Source: an uncultured Oscillospiraceae bacterium
Lineage (GTDB): Bacteria > Bacillota > Clostridia > Oscillospirales > Ruminococcaceae
Direction: 5' to 3'
DNA: 64,000 bases
Assembly: GCA_934481355.1 (NCBI GenBank)
Contig: CAKSPH010000005.1
Location: 1 to 64,000, forward strand
Below are positions 1 through 8,670 of the stretch, piece by piece (position 1 is the stretch's first letter; each line of letters opens with the position of its first letter). The position numbers and the translations under genes were made by a program. The notes below the pieces were generated by a model. That model did not search any database and was not told the origin of the DNA. It was given only the letters and a program-made list of their open reading frames with translations.

Positions 1-62
1 TAGGCAAAGCACTTACTGGAATTGCAGCGGGGCGACTTGGTGTTATAGAGAATGTTCAACAT
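1..62 (-). CDS. Partial ORF at the window edge, unknown product
   Basis: A reading frame enters the window edge on the minus strand. It starts with ATG at 62 and has a strong AAGGAG Shine-Dalgarno 6-7 nt upstream. The visible 20 residues begin MLNILYNTKS and contain two cysteines spaced C-N-S-S-K-C. Only the N-terminus is present, so no family can be assigned. The start signal is convincing, but a peptide this short could still be a chance frame or part of a repeated element. Confidence 0.35.
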   Translation of the reverse strand, partial: MLNILYNTKSPRCNSSKCFA

Positions 63-223
63 AATAGTCTCCTTTTTGGATTGTTTTGGTATATTGTGGA
101 GCAAACAAATTTCGGTTATTATGCCAAATAGTTCGTCTGCGTTTTGTGCGTGGCGATGAAATCTTTGTTATTTATTAACAAGCGCTTATGCTAAAAATTG
201 AGCAACAGGCAGATTTATCAGCA

Positions 224-257
224 AAAAGGGAGAGCTTGAAAAAACTCTCCCTTTTAT
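224..257. terminator. Bidirectional stem-loop terminator
   Basis: AAAAGGGAGAG (224-234) pairs perfectly with CTCTCCCTTTT (245-255) across a 10-nt loop. An A-run and T-run flank the stem in both directions (T5 on the minus strand, T4 on the plus strand), so it can act as a Rho-independent terminator either way. Confidence 0.65.
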
Positions 258-305
258 GCCATTCGATTTCTGGTTTGCCGAATGTCTATACTATATTTAT
301 ATATA

Positions 306-340
306 GAAAAAGGACGTCTTTCAGTGAAAAGCGTCCTTAT
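306..340 (-). terminator. Probable terminator downstream of sfsA
   Basis: On the minus strand AGGACG (337-332) pairs with CGTCCT (316-311). The stem is followed by TTTTTC and an AT-rich tract. It lies about 110 nt after the sfsA stop and is the first strong stem-loop with a U-tract there. Confidence 0.65.
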
Positions 341-451
341 TATTGGTTAGGGTATGGTCTGCGTTGGTTATGCGGCACTACAATTCCTTTTGTAATGCGG
401 GTTTGCTACTATATCCCTTTGATGACCTCTGTAAAAAAGGAGGGAGATTTT

Positions 452-1108
452 CTATTTCAGGAACACATCTGAATCAGTACATCTGCACGGAATGAAGAAT
501 ACCTGAACTCCTGAGGTCAGCGCCTTTTTGAATTCTTCGGCAAACTGCGGATCTATGGTGGAATTAGGGACTACCCTCTCCACCCCGCGAAGCATTATCA
601 CAAAGGCTATCGCCGGACGAAATCCCTGGCCTGCTGCGGCTGAAAGCTCCCGGAGGTGCTTTGCACCACGGTCTGTTGGCGAGTCCGGAAAGAGCCCGGT
701 CCCATTTTCGGCAAGAGTGCAGCCCTTGACCTCGATAAGCCAGTTTTCCCCGCCGCGCACAGCCATAAAATCTATCCGGCTGGAGCCGAACCGCTGTTCC
801 GGTCTGATGTCCATAAATCCCTGAGTTTTCAGCCATTCAGCCGCCATTTTATTCGGAGCAAGACTGTCAAGGTTCACCCAGCCGTATTCCGGGGTATTCA
901 CTGCAATAAGCGTGTAGGCGGTCTTTCGGGCTGGATCGTTGTTTCTTTGCAGGCTGACCTCCGCCCCAGGGGATATGGTTCCGGTACAGCGGCCTGTATT
1001 CCGGACGTGGACTGTACTCACGCCGGAATCAGTCCGGACCTCTGCAACGAAACGGTTCACCCTGCGGAGGAAGATTCCGCGCTCTGTATCATCGTAGTGG
1101 AGGCTCAA
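452..1108 (-). CDS. sfsA: DNA/RNA nuclease SfsA (sugar fermentation stimulation protein)
   Basis: A 218-residue protein of the usual SfsA length. N-terminal RRVNRFVAEV and HVRNTGR are the conserved nucleic-acid-binding part. The central RIDFMAV...WLIEVKGCTL resembles the PD-(D/E)XK nuclease core with the E-x-K pair, and SPTDRGAKHLREL is the family signature. SfsA proteins were first linked to maltose metabolism in E. coli and later described as nucleases. The start is TTG at 1108, overlapping the TGA of the upstream GH31 gene as TTGA, with GAGG about 10 nt upstream. Translation is therefore probably coupled to the glycosidase. Placement in a sugar operon fits the old name, but the biological role is unsettled. 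Confidence 0.9.
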   Translation of the reverse strand: MSLHYDDTERGIFLRRVNRFVAEVRTDSGVSTVHVRNTGRCTGTISPGAEVSLQRNNDPARKTAYTLIAVNTPEYGWVNLDSLAPNKMAAEWLKTQGFMDIRPEQRFGSSRIDFMAVRGGENWLIEVKGCTLAENGTGLFPDSPTDRGAKHLRELSAAAGQGFRPAIAFVIMLRGVERVVPNSTIDPQFAEEFKKALTSGVQVFFIPCRCTDSDVFLK

Positions 1109-3195
1109 AATACTTCGATATCCTCGTTTCCGCGGACGAATATCGGGATAATGTCAAGCGGTGCCGGAACTGTCACACGCTGACCGCCCTTATATACCGT
1201 CCCGGTACTTGCGTGCTTCCAGACGGTGCCCTCCGGAAGATACACGCTGCGCTCCTGTGCGCCCGCCTCCGTTACCGGAGCCACCAGCAGCGACGCGCCG
1301 AGGGTGTACTCGTCCTCGGTGTTCCACGTTTCGGGATCCTTCGGGAATTCATACCACAGCGGACGCATTACCGGAGCGCCGTTTGCGGAACACTCGTCCA
1401 TTGTCTTTCTCATGTACGGACGGAGATTCTCGCGAACAAACAGGTACTTTTTCAGTATCTCGTAATTGTCCTCGCCAAAGCTCCACACCTCGTTATCCTG
1501 ACCGGAGGTGAGCTGACGCACTCCGTTAATGAACTCCTCTTCCCGCTCGTACCACGGAGAACGCTCGCCGTGCATACGGAATACCGGGCAGAAGCAGCCC
1601 CACTCGAACCAGCGCACCAGAAGTTCCCTGAAGCTCTCGTCCTGAATATTGCCGCCGAGGAATCCGCCGATATCGGACGTCCACCATGGAATACCTGCAA
1701 CGCTCATCGAAAGTCCCGCCTGAAGCTGTTCCCTCATTGCACGGAAGCTGGAGTGGATATCTCCGGACCATGTGAGCACGCCGTATTTCTGGCTTCCTGC
1801 CCATGCGCACCGTACAAGACTGAGCACATCGCGCTCGCCGGAATCCTTCAGGCCGTCAAAAAAGCCCTTTGCGTACATCAGCGGGTAAATATTCGTGCAC
1901 TGGAGCGCTGTTCCCGCATAATAGCGGTAGTTGTCGAAATCGTAAGGACCATACTCCGGCTCTGCCTCGTCCAGCCAGAAGCAGCGTATCCCCTTGCTGT
2001 AATAGTTCTCGCGGCACTTTTCCCAGACGAATTTGCGGGCTTCCGGATTAGTTGCGTCGTAGAATATGGTGTTGCCCATCCATGTCATGTGAAGTCCGTT
2101 TCCACGGTCGGCGGAAACCAGCATTCCCCTGTCGGCCATCTCGCCAAAATTCTCGCTGCGCTCGTCTATTGTCGGCCATACGGAAACCACCGTTTCAATG
2201 CCCATCGAGCGGAGCTCCTTTACCATGCCTTCCGGGTCGGGCCAGTCGCGCGGCTCGAATTTGAAATCACCCTGACGCGTCCAGTGGAAGAAATCCACGA
2301 CTATCGCGTCCATCGGAAGTCCGCGGCGCTTGTGCTCCCTTGCCACAGCGAGGAGCTCCTCCTGCGTGCGGTAGCGGAGTTTGCACTGCCAGTAGCCAAG
2401 TCCGTACTCAGGCATTCTGGGGGTTCTGCCCGCCGCAGCAGTATAGTGCTCGGTTATCTCTGCGGGAGTGTCGCCGGCGGTCAGGAAATAGTCCAGATAA
2501 TGCGTGGACTTCGCGTACCACTCGGTCTTATTCATGCCGAACGACGCTGTGCCTACTGCGGGATTGTTCCAGAGAAATCCGTATCCGCGGCTGGATATGT
2601 AAAACGGCACGCTCGCCTGTGAATTACGGTGGCACAGTTCAAGGACAGAGCCTTTTTTATCCAGATGGCTGTCCTGATACTGACCCATGCCGAAAATCTT
2701 CTCGTTGTCGTAAGCCTCAAAACGCGCCCACAGTTCATAGTCAGTTCCGCCCTGTCTGGGCTTTAACTCCCTGCCGTCAATGCGCAGCGGAACGCAGTAG
2801 CGGTTTATGCGGTTGCGGTTGCGCCAGTATTCCTCTGTGAGCACTTCGCCGCGCTGATTCAGGAAGCTCAGCCTGCCCTCGTTGTCAAGCTTTACAGTGA
2901 GCTTTCCGTTGGTGAGGTAGTAGTCAGTGCCGGTCTGGTGGTACTGAGCATACTCCTCGCCCTTATACCACGGGTCAGTGGTGTCAACTGTTTCGCTGCG
3001 GATAGCACAGGAATGCGTCACAGGCTCGGTCAGGGCGCTGTAATACGGCGATGCGCTCAGGCGCTCGTCCTCCGGGATATCTCCGGCAGCCGGGTACATT
3101 CTCACCCGGACGGAGCTTTCCCCCCACGGCTCAACGATGAGCCTCGCGCCTCCGAAGGCAGCAGTAAGTCGGTTGTTTTCAGTAGTTACTGTCAT
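1105..3195 (-). CDS. Glycoside hydrolase family 31 (alpha-xylosidase/alpha-glucosidase type)
   Basis: A 696-residue retaining alpha-glycosidase. The catalytic (beta/alpha)8 barrel carries the nucleophile motif FWLDEAEPE (Asp about residue 409), and WSGDIHSSF supplies the probable acid/base Asp (about residue 479). GIPWWTSDIGGF follows, with the usual beta-sandwich C-terminus. VVDFFHWT and DEAEPE resemble YicI-type alpha-xylosidases, but specificity cannot be fixed from sequence. No signal peptide is seen, so it acts in the cytoplasm on imported oligosaccharides. An in-frame ATG at 3249 lies upstream of the TATAAT of the promoter at 3232-3260. The start at 3195, with GAAAGG 9-10 nt before it, is therefore the real one. 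First gene of an operon with sfsA. Confidence 0.88.
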   Translation of the reverse strand: MTVTTENNRLTAAFGGARLIVEPWGESSVRVRMYPAAGDIPEDERLSASPYYSALTEPVTHSCAIRSETVDTTDPWYKGEEYAQYHQTGTDYYLTNGKLTVKLDNEGRLSFLNQRGEVLTEEYWRNRNRINRYCVPLRIDGRELKPRQGGTDYELWARFEAYDNEKIFGMGQYQDSHLDKKGSVLELCHRNSQASVPFYISSRGYGFLWNNPAVGTASFGMNKTEWYAKSTHYLDYFLTAGDTPAEITEHYTAAAGRTPRMPEYGLGYWQCKLRYRTQEELLAVAREHKRRGLPMDAIVVDFFHWTRQGDFKFEPRDWPDPEGMVKELRSMGIETVVSVWPTIDERSENFGEMADRGMLVSADRGNGLHMTWMGNTIFYDATNPEARKFVWEKCRENYYSKGIRCFWLDEAEPEYGPYDFDNYRYYAGTALQCTNIYPLMYAKGFFDGLKDSGERDVLSLVRCAWAGSQKYGVLTWSGDIHSSFRAMREQLQAGLSMSVAGIPWWTSDIGGFLGGNIQDESFRELLVRWFEWGCFCPVFRMHGERSPWYEREEEFINGVRQLTSGQDNEVWSFGEDNYEILKKYLFVRENLRPYMRKTMDECSANGAPVMRPLWYEFPKDPETWNTEDEYTLGASLLVAPVTEAGAQERSVYLPEGTVWKHASTGTVYKGGQRVTVPAPLDIIPIFVRGNEDIEVF

Positions 3196-3231
3196 AGCAT
3201 AGTTCCTTTCTGGAAATAATATTCTGTATCT

Positions 3232-3260
3232 ATTATAACTGTGAGCCATGGATATGTCAA
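3232..3260 (-). promoter_or_regulatory. Sigma-A promoter of the GH31-sfsA operon
   Basis: On the minus strand TTGACA (3260-3255), a 17-nt spacer and TATAAT (3237-3232) form a perfect consensus promoter. It lies just after the stop of the luxR-type gene and 37 nt before the GH31 start. This shows that GH31 has its own transcription start. Confidence 0.85.
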
Positions 3261-3277
3261 CAACGGAATCGAAAAAA

Positions 3278-5830
3278 TTACTTCAACGTGGGGAGATAAT
3301 TGGAAAGTTCCCGGCGGGACTTCGCCCCAACGACTGCGCAGGTGCGCTTCAGGCTGCTTTTAACGCTGTCTATGCTGACGCCGAACAGGTTGCTTATCTC
3401 CGCGTTGGATATCCCGGACGCCGCCATTATCGCGTATGAATACGCGGCAGGGGTAAGCCCAAGCTCCGTACGGCGGCTTTGAGTTACGGATATCAGCCTT
3501 TCAAGGGGTTTCAGGTAATGCTCCGCATAATTATCTCTGCGCGCATTGTCGAGATATGTGATCTCGTAGGTGCGGACGACCTCCATTCCGCGGCGGAACT
3601 GTGCCCCCTGCTGCCGGGCTCTCTCTATTGCCGGAATAAGCTCGGCGGGCACCATGGGCTTCAGATGTTCGAACACATCTGCGTGGGCAGCGCATACCTC
3701 CGCAAGAACGGTCGGGATATGGTTATCCTCCGCCGAGTAGACGGCGTCGCCCAGGAGATTAGCCGCCATGTCAAAATTGCCGAGCATCATGTACGCCTCA
3801 GCGGAGTAAATGCGCTGCTTTATTCCGGCAATTTCGTTCCCGGCAGCGAACGCAGCGGTGATGTATTTCTCAGACTCCTCCGCGACCCGGGCGTAATTTC
3901 CCCTTGAAAGCCAGAACGCGGATTTTGTCATGCAGAAATACGGCGCAGTGTAGCGGTTGTACATGACGTCGGTATCTTCAGTGCTGAGTGCGAACCAACT
4001 GTCTTCTATTCCTCCTCCGCGCATGGCGCTGAGCATTCCAAGGCAGAGCTTGGCAAAATCGCCCTCTTCCTTATTTAGGTTCTGCCGCTCAATGGCGTGT
4101 ATCTGCGACAGGAACCCGAAAAATCTAAGATAATCTCCGAGAAAAAGGCAGCATTTTGCGGCATTATACAGCGCACAGATCTGCGTTTCCGGCATGCCCT
4201 CGCAGGATCTTGCGGCAGATGTAAGAAGATCCAGCGCGCCATGCAGATCACCCTGATAATACCGCACCTCGCCGGCAAATATATTCTGCGTGAATTTTCC
4301 GTGATTCAGCATTTCTGCATACATACGCTGATAACGGTTGAACTGGGAATTCTCCGTCTGGAGCGAATAACCACGGCGGTGAACAAGCACAAAAATCGAG
4401 GGTGAATACATACACCACGGGAACATAGGGGATTCAAATCTGCGCACATCCTTGAACAGATCATAGGCGCGCATTATGTCCGCGCCCATCTTGTCAAGAA
4501 TATAGAAATCCTCATTAGTGCGCAGCGCATAGGCGTAGCACAGAAGCGACCGCCTGTCCGCTTCATCGAGATCCGGGCTGGATTTCAGGAAGCTGATCAC
4601 CTCGCCGAACCTGCCGGAAAGCAAAGGCTTCACGTCAGTGTGCATGAGCAGCGCCAGTATTCGCAGAAGTCTCGGAAGTATCCCCTTGGCGTCAAGGGGA
4701 CAGTTCTTTACAAAATCCAGAAGTAGCTTTGAAGAGCGTATCATCATTGAATAGGATATACTGTCGTAGGTGCGAACCGCACCGGCAAGCTCATATTCGC
4801 CGGCAAGATAATACTCGCAGAAACACAGGAATACGTCTGCACGGCGGCGGTACTCACGGGCAAAGCATATTCTCAGATCGTGCTGAACATTCGCCGGCAG
4901 CCGGAAAAATAACATATACGCGGTACGCTTGAGCACCGGGTGGATATTCACTAAGCGGGAGCGGTGGTTCACGGAAGCCAGCGGTATAATTTCATTGATA
5001 CGGTCGATCTCGCGCAGTATACAGTCAGGATCGGAGAGACCGCTCCCGAAGTAAGCGGTCACGGAGGCAAACGCGTTCAAATCCAGACAGAAGCCCTCCG
5101 GCTGGTCTGGAAATGTCGAAACCGCGATAAGAGCGCCCCATGTTTTTTTTGGAAGACGCTGCAATACTGCACGGATAAGCCTGTCCTCCGTTGTGGAATT
5201 CGAGAACCTCTCTCCCTGTTCCACAAGCATGAAACACAGACGTGTTCCAAGAAAGGAACCCCGGGTGGCGCTGAAAATCGCAGAAGCGTTTACCTCAACG
5301 CCTGCCTTTTCCGCATATGACTTTATTTCGCTGATATCAAGGGAGAGCTGCTGGCGCTCCAGCAGGAGAAAACGCAGCTTCACCGCAAGCTTGCGGTAGG
5401 CGCTTTTCATGCTGTCGCTGACAAAAACAAACCGCGCGCAGGAACATTCGCTGAAAAGATTGGCAGAACGCCGGTTTCCCAGAAGAGTTTGTATGGCAAG
5501 AGGGCAGTCCACGATTATCAGCAACTCACGCGCAGTGGAAGCTGATTTCAGGCGCTTATGAAGCGCCGTGTACTCGCTGTCCGTCAGTGGCTCATTGGCT
5601 GGCTCGCCAAGAAGATGAGACATTATCTGAGAGAAGCAGTCGCCTGTATTTTCTGAGGAAACGACGTATTTTACGGATATTCCCGAGGGGCGCGTGCGGC
5701 GGATAAACTCGCGCAGGAGCGTGGATTTACCCGCTCCATCCTGGGCGCAGACAACGGTCACGCGGTTCGAATAGATACCGCGCAGCAGACCGCTTATCCG
5801 TCTTGGAATATATATGCTGTCAAGCTCCAT
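3278..5830 (-). CDS. LuxR-family transcriptional regulator, MalT-like ATPase type
   Basis: An 850-residue protein. The N-terminal ATPase has a Walker A loop (AQDGAGKST, residues 29-37) and a hydrophobic strand LLIIVDCP as likely Walker B. A long helical TPR-like region follows (roughly 330-770). The last 65 residues form a LuxR/GerE helix-turn-helix (ISNAEISNLFGVSIDSVKSS). MalT-type regulators bind an inducer sugar and ATP, oligomerise and activate nearby sugar genes. Its position between GH36 and GH31 suggests it controls both, but that is inference. The ATG at 5830 follows GAGAGGGG. The upstream in-frame TTG at 5854 has no good ribosome site. Target sites were not identified. Confidence 0.85.
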   Translation of the reverse strand: MELDSIYIPRRISGLLRGIYSNRVTVVCAQDGAGKSTLLREFIRRTRPSGISVKYVVSSENTGDCFSQIMSHLLGEPANEPLTDSEYTALHKRLKSASTARELLIIVDCPLAIQTLLGNRRSANLFSECSCARFVFVSDSMKSAYRKLAVKLRFLLLERQQLSLDISEIKSYAEKAGVEVNASAIFSATRGSFLGTRLCFMLVEQGERFSNSTTEDRLIRAVLQRLPKKTWGALIAVSTFPDQPEGFCLDLNAFASVTAYFGSGLSDPDCILREIDRINEIIPLASVNHRSRLVNIHPVLKRTAYMLFFRLPANVQHDLRICFAREYRRRADVFLCFCEYYLAGEYELAGAVRTYDSISYSMMIRSSKLLLDFVKNCPLDAKGILPRLLRILALLMHTDVKPLLSGRFGEVISFLKSSPDLDEADRRSLLCYAYALRTNEDFYILDKMGADIMRAYDLFKDVRRFESPMFPWCMYSPSIFVLVHRRGYSLQTENSQFNRYQRMYAEMLNHGKFTQNIFAGEVRYYQGDLHGALDLLTSAARSCEGMPETQICALYNAAKCCLFLGDYLRFFGFLSQIHAIERQNLNKEEGDFAKLCLGMLSAMRGGGIEDSWFALSTEDTDVMYNRYTAPYFCMTKSAFWLSRGNYARVAEESEKYITAAFAAGNEIAGIKQRIYSAEAYMMLGNFDMAANLLGDAVYSAEDNHIPTVLAEVCAAHADVFEHLKPMVPAELIPAIERARQQGAQFRRGMEVVRTYEITYLDNARRDNYAEHYLKPLERLISVTQSRRTELGLTPAAYSYAIMAASGISNAEISNLFGVSIDSVKSSLKRTCAVVGAKSRRELSNYLPTLK

Positions 5831-5858
5831 CCTGACGCCCCTCTCGTTATTCAAAACA

Positions 5859-5894
5859 GGGCTGCCGGGAAGCCATTCGGCTTATCGGCAGCCC
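5859..5894 (-). terminator. Hairpin between the GH36 and luxR-type genes
   Basis: GGGCTGCC (5859-5866) pairs with GGCAGCCC (5887-5894), with further pairing inside. The minus-strand 3' side continues TGTTTTGAATAA. A second GC hairpin, CCCGGC/GCCGGG, sits just before it (about 5899-5914). Together they probably attenuate or stop transcripts leaving GH36. The U-tract is interrupted, so read-through into the regulator gene is possible. Confidence 0.5.
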
Positions 5895-5924
5895 GAATCC
5901 CCGGCGGAGAGCCGGGAAGGATCT

Positions 5925-8123
5925 TTACTCCGTAACCCTGATGAAATGTGCGATATAGCTCTGAAAATCTCCCCACAGGGACGGGATATCAAAGCCGCTG
6001 TTCATAAGGACTTCCGCACTGTATACCTTTCCGGTCTCCTCGTGGCGGTAACAGCAGCCCTTTTCAAGGCCGACAAGGCGTAATCTGTGAAGGAACACGC
6101 TCGGCTCCTTGAGCACCTGAATGTACTCCAGAAGCGCCTCGCTCTTGTCCTTGGCAACGAATTCCCATGCGTCGAAGCGGTCGTTGTCGAACGGATTTCC
6201 TATGCGGTAATGGTCGCCTGTGCGCACCAGCGGATTGTATTTGTTGAACTCCTCTATCTGCCTGCGGATATTCCACTTGTCGTCGTCGGAAATTTTGGTG
6301 ATATCCAGCTCATAGCCGAATGTTCCAACCATTGCGACTCTGCCGCGGGTCTCGAACGGCGTGATCCTGCCGACACAGTGGTTCGGGCTGTCGGAAACGT
6401 GCGCGCCGAAGCAGGAGCAGGGATAGCACATTGATGTACCGTACTGTATCTTAAGTCTCTCGATCGCGTCGGTATCGTCGGAACACCAGATCTGAGGTGA
6501 ATAGTACAGCATACCTGCGTCAAATCTGGAACCGCCGCCTGCGCAGTTTTCAAGAAGCAGGCCGGGGAAATCAGTCAGCAGGCGCTCCTGGATCTCGTAA
6601 ACGCCGAGAACGTAGCGGTGCCATATCTCGCGCTGTCTCTCCGGCGGGAGCACCTCGTTTCCTACCTCGCAGAGCTGTCTGTTCATATCCCACTTGACGT
6701 ACTCAATGTTCGCGGAGGACAGTATCTTGTACATCTGGTCGTAGATGTAATCGCGGACGTCCTTGCGGGAGAAGTCGATAACTAGCTGTGAACGGCAGGT
6801 GGTGCGGGGACGTCCCGGGATATGAATGCACCAGTCAGGGTGAGCCTTGTATAGCTCGCTGTCCGGGCTTATCATCTCCGGCTCGAACCAGATACCGAAC
6901 TTCAGACCAAGCTTGTTCACCTCGTCTACAAGATGTTTCAGTCCGCCCTTTATTTTGTTCTCGTTTACGAACCAGTCGCCGAGTGAGGAGCGGTCGTCAT
7001 TCCTGTGGCCGAACCAGCCGTCGTCCATTACCAGCATTTCAATGCCTGCCTTTGCGGATTCGCGGGCAATGTCAAGGAGCTTGTCCGTGTCAAAGTTGAA
7101 GTAGGTAGCCTCCCAGTTGTTAATGAGTATTGGACGGCGGATATCCTTCCACTTTCCGCGGGTGAGGTTATTGCGCATTACATCATGGAATGTACGGCTC
7201 ATATCGCCGATACCGTCCGCGGAGAACACCATGATGACTTCAGGCGCCTGAAACTCCTCGCCGAGGTCAAGGTGCCAGCTGAAATCATACGGGTTGATTC
7301 CGGAGAATACGCGGGTCTTTTCGTACTGGTTTACCTCGCAGCCGGCAACGAAGCTTCCTGAATAGCACAGCGCAAAACCGTAGCAGTCGCCGTAGTCCTC
7401 GGTAGCCTTGTGGTCAACTATCGCGATGAAGTTGTTGTGGGCATGGCTGGTGGATCCGCGGCAGCTGTCAACGATCTGCTTTCCGAAATGCAGCGGGTTG
7501 CGCTGCACATGGCGCTCTCTCGCCCATGTGCCGTAAAGGGTTATCATGTCGTAATCCTTGCTGTCAAGCTCCACGCAGGTGGAAAGCAGGCGGCGCAGCT
7601 CTATGGGGTCGGAGCCGCCGTTCTTTACCTTTACGGCGCGTGTTATTACGTTCAGCTTCTCGAAAACGCTGTACTGGAGCGTTATCTCAAGACCGTTGTG
7701 GGGATCCTTGCAGTATACCTCAAGGCTCGTTACCTCGTCGTCGCTGTTGGCGTAGGTCGCAGGGAGACCCTCCAGCTTCTTCTTGCCCCTGTAGATGCGA
7801 TAGCTGTCGTAGTAGCACTCGCAGGCGCTCATACCGTACTTGTCCATGAGCTGCATACACGGCTCGCGGAAATCTGCAACGCCGCTGGTCGGGAACTCTA
7901 TCGCCGCGCAGTCAAAGGAATGCGGACCCATTCCGTCATGGGTAGATGGCACGAACGGCTCGTCATTTGGGATACGCAGCATATGCGTGATGTCTGTCTC
8001 GGGAATGTATGCGCCATAGTACAGGTGCAGAAGATGGTTGGAGTTCGTTACATGGAACGCATAGGTAGTATCAGGCGTGTCCAGCTTGAACACGCGCTTT
8101 TTTTCGTCATAGATTATCGGCAT
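5925..8123 (-). CDS. Alpha-galactosidase, glycoside hydrolase family 36
   Basis: A 732-residue enzyme, the usual length for bacterial tetrameric GH36 alpha-galactosidases (RafA/AgaN type). It releases terminal alpha-1,6-galactose from raffinose, stachyose or melibiose. The nucleophile motif is YVKWDMNRQ (Asp about 479). The acid/base motif is WCSDDTDAIERLKIQYGTS (Asp about 549). MDDGWFGHRNDD lies early in the barrel, and an N-terminal beta-supersandwich precedes it. No signal peptide is present, so the enzyme is cytoplasmic. The ATG at 8123 follows AAGAGG. A longer frame to 8345 runs through the promoter and is rejected. No sugar transporter is adjacent, so uptake must be encoded elsewhere. 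Confidence 0.93.
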   Translation of the reverse strand: MPIIYDEKKRVFKLDTPDTTYAFHVTNSNHLLHLYYGAYIPETDITHMLRIPNDEPFVPSTHDGMGPHSFDCAAIEFPTSGVADFREPCMQLMDKYGMSACECYYDSYRIYRGKKKLEGLPATYANSDDEVTSLEVYCKDPHNGLEITLQYSVFEKLNVITRAVKVKNGGSDPIELRRLLSTCVELDSKDYDMITLYGTWARERHVQRNPLHFGKQIVDSCRGSTSHAHNNFIAIVDHKATEDYGDCYGFALCYSGSFVAGCEVNQYEKTRVFSGINPYDFSWHLDLGEEFQAPEVIMVFSADGIGDMSRTFHDVMRNNLTRGKWKDIRRPILINNWEATYFNFDTDKLLDIARESAKAGIEMLVMDDGWFGHRNDDRSSLGDWFVNENKIKGGLKHLVDEVNKLGLKFGIWFEPEMISPDSELYKAHPDWCIHIPGRPRTTCRSQLVIDFSRKDVRDYIYDQMYKILSSANIEYVKWDMNRQLCEVGNEVLPPERQREIWHRYVLGVYEIQERLLTDFPGLLLENCAGGGSRFDAGMLYYSPQIWCSDDTDAIERLKIQYGTSMCYPCSCFGAHVSDSPNHCVGRITPFETRGRVAMVGTFGYELDITKISDDDKWNIRRQIEEFNKYNPLVRTGDHYRIGNPFDNDRFDAWEFVAKDKSEALLEYIQVLKEPSVFLHRLRLVGLEKGCCYRHEETGKVYSAEVLMNSGFDIPSLWGDFQSYIAHFIRVTE

Positions 8124-8169
8124 CAGGATACCTCTTAAAATGTGATTTTCCGGAATATCGGACAGGTAT

Positions 8170-8198
8170 AGTATAGCATATATATCAGGATTTTTCAA
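8170..8198 (-). promoter_or_regulatory. Promoter of the GH36 gene
   Basis: Minus strand TTGAAA (8198-8193), 17-nt spacer, TATACT (8175-8170). It gives a leader of about 40 nt before the ATG at 8123. Confidence 0.7.
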
Positions 8199-8265
8199 GC
8201 GGAAAATCTGCAATTCCATGCAAAAATATTTTGCAGGAAATGACGAAAAAAAATTCAGAAACCTA

Positions 8266-8294
8266 TTGACAAGCAGATGAATTTGTGATATCAT
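8266..8294 (+). promoter_or_regulatory. Promoter of the trp operon
   Basis: TTGACA (8266-8271), 17-nt spacer, TATCAT (8289-8294). It lies directly upstream of the T-box leader. The divergent GH36 promoter is about 70 bp away. Confidence 0.8.
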
Positions 8295-8300
8295 AATCAC

Positions 8301-8655
8301 AAAGAATGAAGCCGCCGGCGTCCAAACCGTTCCGGCTTCCCACAATTCAATACGCCCTTACAAACCTGTGATGTGGAGATAAAAATGCTTGTGCACTTCC
8401 AGAGAGCGGTCGCTGCTGAGAATACCGCAGAACGCAGAGCATATCAAATGGACCACTGAGGGCGCAGTCAAAGGCGGTGTCCAAAGCCGTCCGAGTATTC
8501 TGCGACGTGCGCAAGCGTTAATTGCAGGGATATGTCAGTATCCGGCGAGCGTGCGGCTGTTGTGCCGTAAATTAAGGTGGTACCGCGGTGTAGTGTATAC
8601 TCCGTCCTTAGAAGCAGAGGAATTCTGCGTTTAAGGGCGGAGTTTTTGTTTTTCT
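8301..8655 (+). promoter_or_regulatory. Tryptophan-specific T-box leader (tRNA-sensing riboswitch)
   Basis: A leader of about 350 nt in the T-box class. It binds uncharged tRNA and switches between terminator and antiterminator. Visible parts are the AGAGAGCGG stem I element (8401 on), a specifier region ATCAAATGGACC with UGG (Trp) at 8449-8451, and the near-invariant T-box AAGGTGGTACCGCGG at about 8574-8588. An intrinsic terminator closes it. A UGG specifier before trpE fits a tRNA-Trp sensor. When tRNA-Trp is uncharged, the antiterminator forms and the whole trp operon is transcribed. The exact 5' boundary is inferred from the promoter. Confidence 0.93.
8599..8655 (+). terminator. T-box regulated terminator
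   Basis: ACTCCGTCCTTA (8599-8610) pairs with TTAAGGGCGGAGT (8630-8642), with an inner GCAGA/TCTGC stem. TTTTTGTTTTT follows. Its 5' side overlaps the antiterminator region, as expected for T-box control. Confidence 0.88.
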
Positions 8656-8670
8656 GAAAGGAGCACGACA

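Larger units (their letters stand above)
63..451. other. Intergenic stretch, no gene seen
   Basis: About 390 bases lie between the edge ORF and the end of sfsA. The stretch holds two stem-loops, listed separately. A 94-codon plus-strand frame runs through both hairpins and has no Shine-Dalgarno or protein-like composition, so it is not called. Confidence 0.6.

Noticed and set aside
188..472. A 94-codon plus-strand frame in the left intergenic region
   Set aside because: It reads through two strong terminator hairpins and overlaps the end of sfsA. No Shine-Dalgarno is present.
1213..2622. A 469-codon plus-strand frame across the GH31 gene
   Set aside because: It is antisense to a clear GH31 catalytic domain and has no family features.
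8124..8345. N-terminal extension of the GH36 protein to 8345
   Set aside because: It crosses the gene's own promoter (8170-8198) and encodes no conserved sequence. ATG 8123 has a proper ribosome site and the family N-terminus.
8301..8655. Classical trp leader-peptide attenuator
   Set aside because: No short ORF with tandem Trp codons is seen. The T-box motif and UGG specifier explain the leader.
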